In this document: piece after piece, positions 25,901 to 35,719 of the stretch | Position numbering within the stretch: position 1 is the first letter of the stretch | Layout: the number at the start of each line of letters is the position of its first letter | NCBI GenBank assembly: GCA_004026145.2 | Contig: CP034983.1 | Span: 14,773,199 to 14,837,198 of the forward strand | Direction of reading: 5' to 3' | Origin: Takifugu bimaculatus | Taxonomy: Eukaryota > Chordata > Actinopteri > Tetraodontiformes > Tetraodontidae | DNA: 64,000 nt | Translations under genes and position numbers: made by a program | The notes under the pieces: model-generated | What the model saw: the letters and a program-made list of their open reading frames with translations, nothing else | Databases searched by the model: none | Told to the model about the DNA's origin: nothing

Positions 25901-28251
25901 AGAGCAGAGCAGGACAGAGCAGGACAGAGCAGAGCAGGACAGAGCAGAGCAGAGCAGAGCAGAGCAGGACAGAGCAGAGCAGAGCAGGACAGAGCAGAGC
26001 AGGACAGGACAGGACAGAGCAGGACAGGACAGAGCAGAGCAGAGCAGAGCAGGACAGGACAGAGCAGAGCAGGACAGAGCAGAGCAGGACAGGACAGAGC
26101 AGAGCAGAGTGGGACAGCAGAGCAGAGCAGAGCAGGACAGGGCAGGACAGAGCAGAGCAGAGCAGAGCAGGACAGGACAGAGCAGGATAGAACAGAGCAG
26201 AGCAGGACAGAGCAGAGCAGGACAGAGCAGAGCAGGACAGGAACAGAGCAGAGCAGGACAGAGCAGAGCAGAGCAGAGCAGGACAGAGCAGAGCAGGACA
26301 GAGCAGAGCAGAGCAGAGCAGGACAGGACAGAGCAGAGCAGGACAGGACAGAGCAGATCAGGACAGAGCAGAGCAGGACAGAGAAGAGCAGGACAGGACA
26401 GAGCAGACAGGACATAGCAGAGCAGGACAGGACAGCAGACAGGAACAGGACAGAGCAGAGCAGCAGGACAGAGCAGGACAGGACAGAGCAGGATAGAACA
26501 GAGCAGAGCAGGACAGAGCAGAGCGAGCAGGACAGAGCAGGACAGGACAGGACAGGACGAGCAGAGCAGGACAGAGCAGGACAGAGCAGAGCAGGACAGG
26601 ACAGAGCAGGATAGAACAAGCAGAGCAGACAGAGCAGAGCAGAGCAGGACAGAGCAGGACAGGACAGGACAGGACAGAGCAGAGCAGGACAGAGCAGACA
26701 GAGCAGAGCAGGACAGGACAGAGCAGGATAGAACAGAGCAAGCAACAGGACAGAGCAGGACAGCAGGACAGAGCAGGACAGGACAGAGCAGAGCAGGTCA
26801 GAGCAGAGCAGGTCAGAGCAGAGCAGGACAGAGCAGAGGGACAGGACAGAGCAGAGCAGGACAGAGCAGGACAGAGCAGAGCAGGACAGGACAGAGCAGA
26901 GCAGGACGGACAGAGCAGGACAGGACAGAGCAGAGCAGACAGAGCAGAGCAGGACAGGACAGAGCAGAGCAGAGCAGAGCGGAGCAGAGCAGAGCAGAGC
27001 AGGACAGGACAGAGCAGAGCAGGACAGGACAGGGCAGAGCAGGACAGGACAGAGCAGGACAGAGCAGAGCAGGACAGGGCAGAGCAGAACAGAGCAGAGC
27101 AGAGCAGGTCAGAGCAGAGCAGTCCAGGACAGAGCAGAGCAGAGCAGCAGAGCAGAGCAGAGCAGAGCAGGACAGGACAGAGCAGGACGAGCAGAGCAGA
27201 GCAGAGCAGAGCAGAGCAGAGCAGAGCAGAGCAGAGCAGGACAGAGCTAGCAGACCAGGACAGGACAGGACAGGACAGGACAGGACAGGACAGAGCAGAG
27301 CAGAGCAGAGCAGAGCAGGACAGGACAGGACAGGGCAGAGCAGAGCAGAGCAGGGCAGGGCAGGGCAGGGCAGGACAGGACAGGGCAGAGCAGAGCAGAG
27401 CAGAGCAGAGCAGAGCAGAGGACAGGACAGGGCAGAGCAGAGCAGAGCAGAGCAGAGCAGAGCAGAGCAGAGCAGGACAGAGCATAGCAGACCAGGACAG
27501 GACAGGACAGACAGGACAGGACAGGACAGCAGAGCAGAGCAGGCAGGGCAGGGCAGGGCAGGACAGGACAGGGCAGAGCAGAGCAGAGCAGAGCAGAGCA
27601 GAGCAGAGCAGAGCAGGACAGGACAGGACAGGGCAGAGCAGAGCAGAGCAGGGCAGGGCAGGACAGGACAGGGCAGAGCAGAGCAGAGCAGAGCAGAGCA
27701 GAGCAGAGCAGGACAGGACAGGGCAGAGCAGAGCAGAGCAGAGCAGCAGGGCAGGACAGGACAGGGCAGAGCAGAGCAGCAGAGCGAGCAGAGCAGGATA
27801 GAGCAGAGCAGGAACTTCCACATCAGTATTGCAGAAACATGAACTCTGATGGTCCGACCTCAACATGTATGTTCCTAACTCTCCCCCCTTCTTCCCCCCC
27901 CCCCGTTCTTCCCTCCCCCCCCCCTCCCCCCCCCTTCCTCCAACAGGGTGAAGCGGGACCCAAGGGAAGGAAAGGAGAGGTGTGTGGTCTCTGCACTGTT
28001 AGATATAGTCCATCCTTTGTCCTGCTCTGCAGTCAGGACCTCGACAGAAGACGAACAGAGCGATACCCCAGAGCAGCCCTCCATCTGCCCCCCCCCGGGG
28101 CAGAAATATGCATCACAAAAGCAGCCCCCCCTAAAGGAACACTCATCTGAAATATCAAACACTTGTGCTGCTAAGAGAATCACAGTTTACTCACACACAC
28201 AGTTTACACACACACACACACACAGTTTACTCACACACACACAGTTTACTC

Positions 28252-28286
<35 letters not shown>

Positions 28287-31200
28287 CACACACACACCAC
28301 ACACACACACGAGTCCAGCCTGAATTTTCTCCGTTTCATCCATTGATGCTGTGAAGTTCCTGGTTTCATTTCTGTCCCTTGTGCTTCCTCAGAAAGGAGA
28401 GACGGGCGACGCCGGCCCCAGAGGGACAGAAGGCAGGAAGGGGGGCGTGGGACACATGGGTTCTGTGGGTCCTCGGGGGTTTTCCTGGGCAGGATGGACT
28501 GCCAGGACATCCAGGAGCCCCGGGATACCCTGGGAAACCTGTAAGTGACACCTGCAGCGAGCAGATTCTATTGAAGCAGAAGCAGATGTGCAGCTGCAGA
28601 TGTGGAGTCTGTGGAGGCTTCCGGAGCTCACCCAAGACCAACAGTGTCTTCTGGTTTTCAGGGGAGGAGTCCGTCGGACCAGGAGCTTCTGAAGCTCTGC
28701 ACCAACGCCTGCGTAGTGAGTGACAGGGGCCACCAGGCTCAGCCCCTCTGGGGCAGCTGGCTCCAGCTCACCATTCACCAGCTCACCATTCACCAGCTCA
28801 CCATTCACCAGCTCACCATTCACCAGCTCACTATTCACCATTCACCAGCTCACTATTCACCAGCTCACCATTCACCATTCACCAGCTCACCATTCACCAG
28901 CTCACTATTCACCATTCACCAGCTCACCATTCACCAGCTCACCATTCACACAGCTCACCATTCACCAGCTCACTATTCACCATTCACCAGCTCACCATTC
29001 ACCAGCTCACCATTCACCAGCTCACCATTCACCAGTTCACCCAGCTCACCATTCACCAGCTCACCAGCTCACCATTCACCAGTTCACCATTCACCAGCTC
29101 ACCATTCACCGTTCACCATTCACCAGCTCACCACACCATTCACCAGCTCCACCAGCTCACCAGCTCCCATTCACCAGCTCACCAGCTCACCAGCTCACCA
29201 TTCACCAGTTCACCATTCACCAGCTCACCATTCACCAGCTCACCATTCACCATTCACCAGCTCACCATTCACCAGCTGACCAGCTCACCATTCACCAGCT
29301 CACCATTCACCAGCTGACCAGCTCACCATTCACCAGCTCACCATTCACCATTCACTATTCACCAGTTCACCCATTCACCATCTCACCAGTTCACACACCA
29401 TTCACCAGCTCACCATCACCAGCTCACCAGTTCATCATTCACCAGTTCACTATTCACCAGTTCACCATTCACCAGCTCACCAGTTCACCATTCACCAGCT
29501 CACCATTCACCAGCTCACCAGTTCACACATTCACCAGTTCACCATTCACCAGCTCACCATTCACCAGGTCACCAGTTCACATCATTCACCAGCTCACCAT
29601 TCACCAGTTCACCATTCACCAGCTCACCATTCACCAGCTCACCAGTTCATCATTCACCAGTTCATCATTCACCAGTTCATCATACACCAGCTCACCATTC
29701 ACCAGCTCACCGTTCACCAGCTCCACTATTCACCAGCTCACCATTCACCACTCACCAGTTCACATTTCACCATTCACCAGTTCACTATTCACCAGCTGAC
29801 CAGTTCACCAGCTCACCAGTTCACCTTCACCAGTTCACCATTCACCAGCTCACCATTCACCAGCTGACCAGTTCACCAGCTCACCAGTTCACCATTCACC
29901 AGTTCACCCATTCACCAGCTCACCAGTTCACCATTCACCAGTTCACCATTCACCAGTTCACACCATTCACCAGTTCACCAGTTCACCATTCACCAGCTCA
30001 CCAGTTCACCATTCACCAGTTCACTATTCACCAGTTCATCATTCACCATCACCTTCACCATTCACACACCATTCACCATTCACACTGATCACTAGAAACA
30101 GACTCTTTGTTGCAGCTGTTATAATTCAGTCCAATAGTTCTTAGAATCAGAGTGAACACGATCAGTTTCATCAGCCCCTCACCCTCCTCCCACTCCTCCC
30201 CCATCCCTCCCCTCCTCCCCCTTCCTCCTCCTCCCCCCCTCCTCCCTCCTTCCCCCCTCCCCCCTCCCCCTCCCTCCCACTTCCTCTCCTCTCACTTCCT
30301 CCCTCTCCATCCTCCACCCATCCCCTCCCACTTCCCTCCCCCTCCCACTTCCTCCCTCCTCCTCCTCCCCCCTCCCCTACCACTGCCCCCCCCCCCTCCT
30401 CCCCCCTCCCCCTCCTACTCCCTCCCTCCCGGCTTCCTTGCAGATCACCTTCCAGCACTACTACAGTCTCTCAGCCCCCCAGCCCGATGTGAACGTGTCA
30501 GAGCATAAAAGACCACCAGGACAGCCAGGAGCCCCAGGTCCCCAAGGCTCCATGGGCATCCCAGGCTACCCCTGGGGGGAGCGGCGCCCCTGGTTACCCG
30601 GGACCCCCTGGAGTGCAGGGTCCAGCAGGCCTCAAAGGTATGAGCTGAAGCCTGAAGGACAGGATTATGTTGTTGCATCCAGCCTACATAATAGAAGGTG
30701 ACAGGATATCTTTCAATCAGCCTGTAAATCCTGAGACAAACAAGACGATAATAACAACAAAGAGCAACCGGGGAAATTTACTGTTGCTTTCAACAGTGAT
30801 TTAAAAATCAACGAGTAAACAAATTGAAGAGGTTGATGTTGAGCGCGTCTCATAAAACTCCAGCATCATTAAAGTCGGCGGAGCACAAAGACGTAACGGT
30901 TGATCAGCGCGGCGCAGCAGCACCACGCTCAGCTGTGGGACGCTGGTCCTGGTCAGGGAAGACGGGACAGGACACATGCGTCCACCATTGTGGACGCCTT
31001 TGGTCCCTCGGCTGCAGGGTTCCATGAGGAGAGTCCCCCAGAACTAAAGAAGGGGAGCAAACCTAAAGTTCCAGCTGAGTGTTCACTGTGTTATAACACT
31101 GTTATAATGGGTCACTGTTGCAGGTGACCTTGGTCCCCGAGGGCTTAAAGGCAAGCATCGGGAAGGTTATCCGGGACCCCAGGACCTCCCGGAACAGCCA

Positions 31201-31545
31201 GGTTTGTTGCTCCACTCACAATTCTGGTCTTTTAGGCTCTGCTTCCCGGTGTAACAGAACTGCCTCTTTTGTCTCCCGTCTTCCTCAAAGGGGCTTCGGG
31301 TCCTCGTGGCTTTGATGGAGTTGGCCGACCTGGCAACCAGGGAATCCCAGGGAAGCCGGGACCGCCAGGAGATCCCGGCCAGCGGGGCAATCTGGGACCC
31401 TGCTCCAGGCGTCTGCGACATGTCCATGTGCTACCAGACGTACGACCTGAGAACACTACAGGAAAGGACCCAACATGTGATGGCACAACACCGGGAGCAG
31501 AACCGTTGTAGAGACTCCTACACGGCCACCGTGACTCTCTGCTAA
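16336..31545 (+). CDS. FACIT-type collagen alpha chain, 3' half of the gene
   Basis: Extracellular matrix collagen, read from exons at 16336-16371, 16450-16498, 17719-17763, 18476-18529, 22693-22755, 22891-22926, 23746-23789, 27947-27979, 28393-28540, 28662-28715, 30444-30637, 31124-31201 and 31291-31545. Exons are short, mostly multiples of nine, and encode Gly-X-Y triplets. A non-collagenous hinge (GRSPSDQELLKLCTNAC, then ITFQHYYSLS) separates two triple-helical stretches. The chain ends in GVCDMSMC plus a 40-residue tail. The hinge with a Cys and the terminal C-[DE]-x-[SA]-x-C motif are hallmarks of FACIT collagens (types IX, XII, XIV, XIX-XXII). The type IX/XIX/XXI/XXII group looks closest, but I cannot assign the chain. 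The N-terminal exons, signal peptide and any VWA or TSPN domains were not found. Apparent frame breaks at about 28485, 30575, 31178 and 31405 all lie in or next to homopolymers. Several introns are largely minisatellite. Confidence 0.8.
16450..16498 (+). CDS. collagen exon (GDIGPPGPPGPPGEIK)
   Basis: Follows a ttttag acceptor 78 bp after the previous exon. The 3' border is uncertain: the only GT nearby (16499) leaves one extra G. Confidence 0.8.
16499..17718. other. intron sequence with TG repeat and CT-rich tract
   Basis: Unique sequence, then (TG)n at 17379-17488 and a CT-rich tract at about 17540-17700 that runs into the next acceptor. No additional exon seen. Confidence 0.6.
17719..17763 (+). 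CDS. collagen exon (GVQGPQGPPGRDGPK)
   Basis: 45-bp exon of five Gly-X-Y triplets after a gtccag acceptor, with donor gtctgt. Confidence 0.85.
18346..18472. repeat. (TG)n microsatellite at an exon acceptor
   Basis: The repeat runs to within a few bases of the ctttag acceptor at 18475. The polypyrimidine tract of this intron is thus replaced largely by TG, a known feature of some weakly spliced exons. Confidence 0.85.
18476..18529 (+). CDS. collagen exon (GNGMDPGVPAPVGPPGQK)
   Basis: 54-bp exon after ctttag, with donor gtgaga. Two of the six triplets (MDP and APV) lack Gly at position 1, so this is a helix interruption or sequence error. Confidence 0.7.
18585..20348. repeat. about 57-bp minisatellite
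   Basis: About 31 copies of a unit that contains ctaacaggacagtcagactg and cagagacacctttctgtccc. Subtypes with ccagaga or ccggaga and with accc or cccc are mixed. The array is nearly homogeneous, which implies recent expansion or ongoing gene conversion. Confidence 0.95.
20378..22255. repeat. 21-bp minisatellite with 13-bp short units
   Basis: Units tctcatcctgcctctggttc (or ggtcc) are interrupted by short tgcctctggttcc units in a semi-regular order. The long plus-strand frame of about 570 codons (SSCLWFL and HPASGS strings) is a repeat artefact. Confidence 0.95.
22693..22755 (+). CDS. collagen exon (GVKGEPGSPGVTGLPGFKGHK)
   Basis: 63-bp exon with seven perfect Gly-X-Y triplets, acceptor ttccag and donor gtgagg. 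Confidence 0.9.
22891..22926 (+). CDS. collagen exon (GETGGAGPEGSK)
   Basis: 36-bp exon after a ttttag acceptor. The donor gttctt is weak but keeps the GT. Confidence 0.75.
22947..22994. repeat. (CA)n microsatellite
   Basis: About 24 CA dinucleotides. Confidence 0.9.
23106..23195. repeat. 18-bp repeat, five copies
   Basis: Five nearly perfect copies of attcatgcttaataacac. The small copy number and perfection suggest a young duplication. Confidence 0.9.
23746..23789 (+). CDS. collagen exon (EPGTDGEPGHPGVM)
   Basis: Exon after tgtgtgcag with donor gtgagt. The bases present total 44, not 45. The Gly-X-Y frame requires one more G in the initial GGGG run, which suggests a lost homopolymer base. 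Confidence 0.8.
24262..24890. repeat. TG / GTGGG low-complexity tract
   Basis: About 630 bp of TGTG mixed with GGG runs on the plus strand. The composition allows both Z-form and G-quadruplex structures. Confidence 0.9.
25016..25614. repeat. about 67-bp minisatellite
   Basis: Nine or so copies of a pyrimidine-rich unit that begins cttcaggaaccttttctcct and ends near agaccttctgcag. Variants are caused by small indels. Confidence 0.95.
25806..27815. repeat. 2-kb agagc / aggac pentamer array
   Basis: About 400 units of agagc or aggac (the plus strand reads cagagcaggacagag). Sub-blocks such as ggcagggcagg recur. Frames longer than 500 codons on the minus strand (SALLCPVLSC) are artefacts of the 5-bp unit. 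Confidence 0.95.
27947..27979 (+). CDS. collagen exon (GEAGPKGRKGE)
   Basis: Follows a long C/T tract and caacag acceptor. It ends after GE at gtgtgt. The next exon supplies K, completing a GEK triplet, so the split-codon phase is consistent. Confidence 0.8.
28190..28308. repeat. (CA)n microsatellites
   Basis: Several CA tracts separated by cagtttactca. Confidence 0.9.
28393..28540 (+). CDS. collagen exon, end of the first helical block
   Basis: Begins KGETGDAGPRGTEGRK and continues GHMGSVGPRG. One extra T in a TTTT run near 28483 shifts the frame, after which FPGQDGLPGHPGAPGYPGKP follows in the next frame. Donor gtaagt. Confidence 0.85.
28662..28715 (+). CDS. collagen exon, non-collagenous hinge part 1
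   Basis: 54-bp exon GRSPSDQELLKLCTNACV. The GRxPxDQ start and conserved Cys resemble the short non-collagenous segments that precede the C-terminal helix in FACIT collagens. Donor gtgagt. Confidence 0.8.
28768..30085. repeat. 15-bp minisatellite
   Basis: Units of accattcaccagctc with caccagttc variants, about 1.3 kb, filling most of one collagen intron. Confidence 0.95.
30172..30432. repeat. C/T-rich tract before a collagen exon
   Basis: Nearly pure pyrimidine on the plus strand with long C runs. It ends at the acceptor of the exon at 30444, so it serves as an extreme polypyrimidine tract. A homopurine-homopyrimidine tract this long may form triplex DNA. Confidence 0.85.
30444..30637 (+). 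CDS. collagen exon, hinge part 2 and start of the last helix
   Basis: ITFQHYYSLSAPQPDV forms the rest of the hinge. RPPGQPGAPGPQGSMG begins the final helical block. One extra C near 30575 shifts the frame, and GSGAPGYPGPPGVQGPAGLK follows. Confidence 0.8.
31124..31201 (+). CDS. collagen exon (GDLGPRGLKGKHREGYPG)
   Basis: Acceptor ttgcag. The split Gly codon joins the preceding exon. A missing C in the CCCC run near 31178 breaks the frame before GPPGTA. The 3' border is approximate. Confidence 0.75.
31291..31545 (+). CDS. collagen terminal exon
   Basis: GASGPRGFDGVGRPGNQG shows the GVGRPG imperfection common in FACIT C-terminal helices. GKPGPPGDPGQRGN follows. A one-base loss near 31405 shifts the frame to PGVCDMSMCYQTYDLR and a tail ending TVTLC and TAA at 31543-31545. 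The CDMSMC pair of cysteines matches the conserved C-terminal motif of FACIT chains. Confidence 0.85.
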   Translation, partial: GLRVLVALMELADLATRESQGSRDRQEIPASGAIWDPAPGVCDMSMCYQTYDLRTLQERTQHVMAQHREQNRCRDSYTATVTLC

Positions 31546-32864
31546 CACAGGGTTCAGAGGTCGTGTGTGTGGGAGCAGGACCAGGACTGTGGCTCAGAAC
31601 GCCGCAGGAAGCTGCAGCTGTTCCGTAACACTTCAAAGTGTCCCGATTGTGACACGGCTGTTGGGTTTTTGTAAACATCAGGAGACGTTTAAGATTCAGG
31701 TTTGAAACAGCTACCTCCACTTTGATCCACATGTTGAAGTCGGTGCTAAAAGGCTAGGCTAAGCGTGCTCACGTAAACTCAATCATAACTTATTTTAGCG
31801 GTGACCCGTGGGTCTGTAGTGGTTTTTTTATATACTTTCCAGATTGCAGAAGTTATGTGGTAAATGCTCCTGTGAATCATGGGGCTTCCTTCCTCTTTTG
31901 GAGAATTGAATCAAACAGTGGGAAACATGTACGCGTTTGTTTTTAGCGCACATCAGGTGCATTAGCAGCAGGTTCGAGCATGAGCCGCCTTGCTCCACCA
32001 CACCGGCTGCACCGTCTCCTTGTATCCATACGATGAGGCGAGGGAGAGGAGCGGCTGCATGCTAGCTTTCCTTTCCTGTCAGGACACACCTTTTTTTCCC
32101 AGAACCAGATGAGGATTCGTCACTTTCTGGTGGTTTTTCTTCTTCTCACCACAGAAAAATGTGCTCGAGTTCAAAAGTCCATCCTGCTACCAGAGCAGAT
32201 CAACTGTTCCACCTCCGGCTCTTTGTGCTCATCTCTCTTTGCTGTTTGTTGTGGTTACCAACATCACACAGATTGCCGCACCGCTGATCTCCCATTCCTG
32301 GGTTGTCATAAATTCTCATATAATGGCCTTTATTTACCTCACCTGCAGATTTATGTGGGCTTCTATTAATGTGACGTATTGCTGGTTTGTAAATACATCC
32401 TGGCTGCTTTATGTAAAAAAGGCTCCTGGATTAATTTGTCGCAGGCACTCTTTACAGACCTAAAATGTCGATTCAATCCATCTTTACAAAGTCATTACTT
32501 TTATTTTCCCAGCACATTAGCTGCTTTTACTTTTGATTATCTTTAAATTTCCATCAACCTGGGTTTACCTGCATTTGTAATTTTAATTAAAAGCTCTGAA
32601 AGGCTTGTATAGCTGACTTTAATCTGAGATATATCTGCTGGATCGTTTTGAAAGGACCAACAGCTGAGGTAAAGAAAGAGCAAGTAAGAACAGGTGAGGT
32701 GAGGAAATCTAAATACGAAGTTACCACAATTAGCACTAAATATCTTGTTTGTACAACAATATTACCACAAAGTGGCTCCACGTGGATTCTTTATTTTGAC
32801 CAGGAGGAACCCTGAAGGGTAAATGTTGTAGGAAGGAATTCAAATTCAGCTCATTTAAATTCAA
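31546..32864. other. collagen 3' UTR / intergenic
   Basis: Unique sequence without exon signatures. A canonical AATAAA close behind the stop was not found. Part of this is presumably the collagen 3' UTR. Confidence 0.35.
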
Positions 32865-33250
32865 GATTCAAGATTCAAGATTCAAGAGTACTTATTGATC
32901 CCTTTAGGGGGTGTCCATCAGGGAAATTAGCATCTCCAAAGAAACGTACAGCACTGTACAAAATTTCCCACCACCATTACACGCCATTAAACCTATTAAA
33001 GATAATAAAAATAGAATAAAATAAGAAATAAAAGAATAAATTAAAAATAGAATATGAATATAAATATAAAACTATAAAAATGTTCCGGTCCTTCTGTTGG
33101 CCCTCCTCCCCCCCAGTGAGGAGTTGAACAGCCTGATGGCTCGGGGGATGAATGAGTTCCCCAGTCTGTTGGTCCTGAACTTGGGGAGGCGCAAATTATA
33201 GTGTAAGCCAACGATTGAAGCCACCGAGGAGCTGATGCCAACCCCCCACA
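32865..33250. repeat. probable interspersed repeat remnant
   Basis: Starts with a short attcaag repeat (about 32864-32888). An A-rich segment follows, then sequence of the type gatggctcgggggatgaatg, which resembles a common fish interspersed repeat. I cannot assign a family. Confidence 0.35.
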
Positions 33251-34295
33251 CCCCCTTACCAGGGCTCAATCAACACTGGTCTGGTCCCCAAAAGCAGCAC
33301 CAGGTTCTGACTTCATGAAGGCCCAGATGACGGCGAGAGCTCAGCGCCAACGGGAGCAGTTGGTCTGGTCAGCTGCATAAGGAAAGACTTAAACCCCCAG
33401 GAAAGAAGAGAACCTCCCAAAGCAGATTGGTTTACACCTTTGTGTCGAGGCAGTTCTGGTAACTAGCAGGACGTTTTGGGCCCCTGGGCCTGTGGGGGCT
33501 CTCCCCGGGTTCCTGGGCGTTTCTCCCACCGTCAAAGAAACAACTGACCCGAGGTGTGAACCCGAGTGTGCGTGGTTGTTTGTTCGCCCTGCGTCTTGCC
33601 CTGCAACCCTGTTTATGGGGAGAGCGGAGGAAGATGGCGCATGCACCAACATGAACTGCACCGACCGAAGCAAAGGTAGGCCACAATCCCTCCTGTGGCA
33701 CAGCGAACGTGGTCCACAGGGCCGCGCTGCAGCCAAAGGACAGATCAGACACAGAGGTCGGGAGAACGCACCAGCAGCGCCAGCAGCAGAACAATCCGTC
33801 AGCCCCCACCAGTAACGAGCTCACGGAGGAAAAGGAGGAGATAAGTGGTCCACCTGTTTCCCACTGGGAGACACCTGGACACCTTACCGCAGATGAATTA
33901 GTGGCACCACAGGAAGCAGGAGGACACTACACCTGTTTACAAGTGCAGGAAAAGAGTGTGTGTGTGTGTGGGGGGGGGGGGGCTCAGTGCCGGCTTATTT
34001 GGAGTCCACACGAGTGAGGATTAACCTGCGAAGGATAAAGGCAGGGCAAGAATCCAGCAGGAGAGTTCTCCGTCACACTAACGCTGCAGAAATTACACGT
34101 CAGCAGGACGAGCTCACAGCCGCATCCGGACAGGAGAGGATTAAGAACCAACAACCTGCTGGATCAGACAACAACCGCTGGAAAAAGTGTTTTATGACGG
34201 CGTTTCACGCTGCTTTAACCACTGCTGCATCTCAGACGTGTCAGAGGAGGCAAATACCTGCCCCAGTATACATGTTTCCTATGAGCAAGGCACCA

Positions 34296-34299
<4 letters not shown>
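33251..34299. other. unclassified non-coding sequence
   Basis: No exon recognised. The block at about 33380-33800 has frames on both strands that look transposon-like (for example PASYQNCLDTKV on minus), but no domain is visible. A short TG/poly-G tract lies at 33955-33981. Confidence 0.3.

Positions 34300-34357
<58 letters not shown>
34297..34357. repeat. (CA)n microsatellite
   Basis: About 30 CA dinucleotides. Confidence 0.9.
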
Positions 34358-34358
<1 letters not shown>

Positions 34359-34537
34359 ATAAAACCAATGCTACATGGACAAAAGACATATTTACAATCT
34401 CATATTTGCTTAATTGGTTGAGTTCATTTATAAGATATTTCTTATTTCCTACTATTAGTAAAACTAGTGAATAATGCAAATGTTTATTCAGGTTTCAGAA
34501 ATAATACAATTATAATGACAACAGCAAGTATGGATAA

Positions 34538-34546
34538 TGATGATGA

Positions 34547-34589
<43 letters not shown>
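34538..34589. repeat. (GAT)n microsatellite
   Basis: About 17 GAT units. Confidence 0.9.
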
Positions 34590-35428
34590 GTTTTTCCTTG
34601 TATATGGAAGCCTGGAAGGGTCTATCCTCCCAAGACACTAATGGATGTTTCATTTTACCCATTTTAAATTGAAAATCGGTGTATCTTACAAATGGCCCTT
34701 GGAGGCAAAAATGAGATCTGAAAGTCAAATGGGAGCGAGAACCATTGAGATCAAGGAATCAATTTTGTTTCAATATTGTATTACTTTCCAAATTGTCCTC
34801 ACACTTAATTCAAAACCCTCCCCGCTTCCCCTTCACCGTGTGAAAATGAGCAAATTACGCGAGCAACCACAATTCAATGCGTTCATTAACACCGAGTGCA
34901 GCCTTTTCACGGAGTCCTGGCCCAGACGTACCCCCCACACACACCGTCTGAAACCCCTGCAGAGTCCTGCTCATGTCTGCCGTTGGATAATAAAGGTTGT
35001 GTTTTCCAATAATTAGACCCATTAGGGGCCTAGGCTGATATTGTGTCCTAGACCACAGGGTCCAGAACAGCCTGAGGACCCTCAGAGCCCCTTTGGGCCA
35101 CCTCAGTTAGGCCTGAATGTGATGTGGATGTCTACAGACCGGGGAGGAGATGAGTCTGGTATTTTTTACACTGACACACATTCTTGTGGTTCCTCCTTCC
35201 TCATTTTCGCTGACTTATAACTGAATGATGATGTGAGTCAGTCGGCGCTGACATGAAAATCACCCAGCAGGCAGAAGCCTTTTGGCCAGAGAACCAGGAC
35301 CTCGTAGCACGTCTGAGTCCTTCTATTGAGCAGGTGAATACCAGCCTTTCAGACTCTGGACTCCACTGTGTTGAGCAGTTTACCCACCATGCCTCCGCTT
35401 CTATTTTTGTTCCCTCTTTCAGCTAAAG
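34590..35428. other. unique sequence upstream of the GPCR
   Basis: No exon recognised. It includes the 5' flank and probable 5' UTR of the receptor gene. An acceptor-like ctttcag lies at 35415-35421, seven bases before the start codon, so an upstream non-coding exon is likely. Confidence 0.35.
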
Positions 35429-35680
35429 ATGGAAAATGCAACATTCACGTACGACTACTACGACTATAATGACACCAACTCCACCCCCGTAAGTCCGTGT
35501 AGCAGGCAGGACGATAACCTCCTGGGGGCCCGGCTCTCCATCCTCTTCTACTTCATGTTTCTCTTCAGCTTCGGTGGAAATTGGCTGGTTTTGGTCGTCC
35601 TCCATCGGTGAGTGTGGGCAGCAACACTGATTCACTAATGCAACCGTGGAATTGTTGTCCTCACTTACAGATACATGTGA

Positions 35681-35719
<39 letters not shown>

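Noticed and set aside
26358..27866. 502-codon minus-strand frame rich in Leu, Cys and Ser that mimics a membrane protein
   Set aside because: Read-through of an agagc/aggac pentamer array.
32109..32369. 86-codon frame starting MRIRHFLVVFLLLTTEKCA, resembling a signal peptide protein
   Set aside because: Lies in AT-rich non-coding sequence, with no family resemblance and no splice or polyadenylation context; a hydrophobic start alone is weak.
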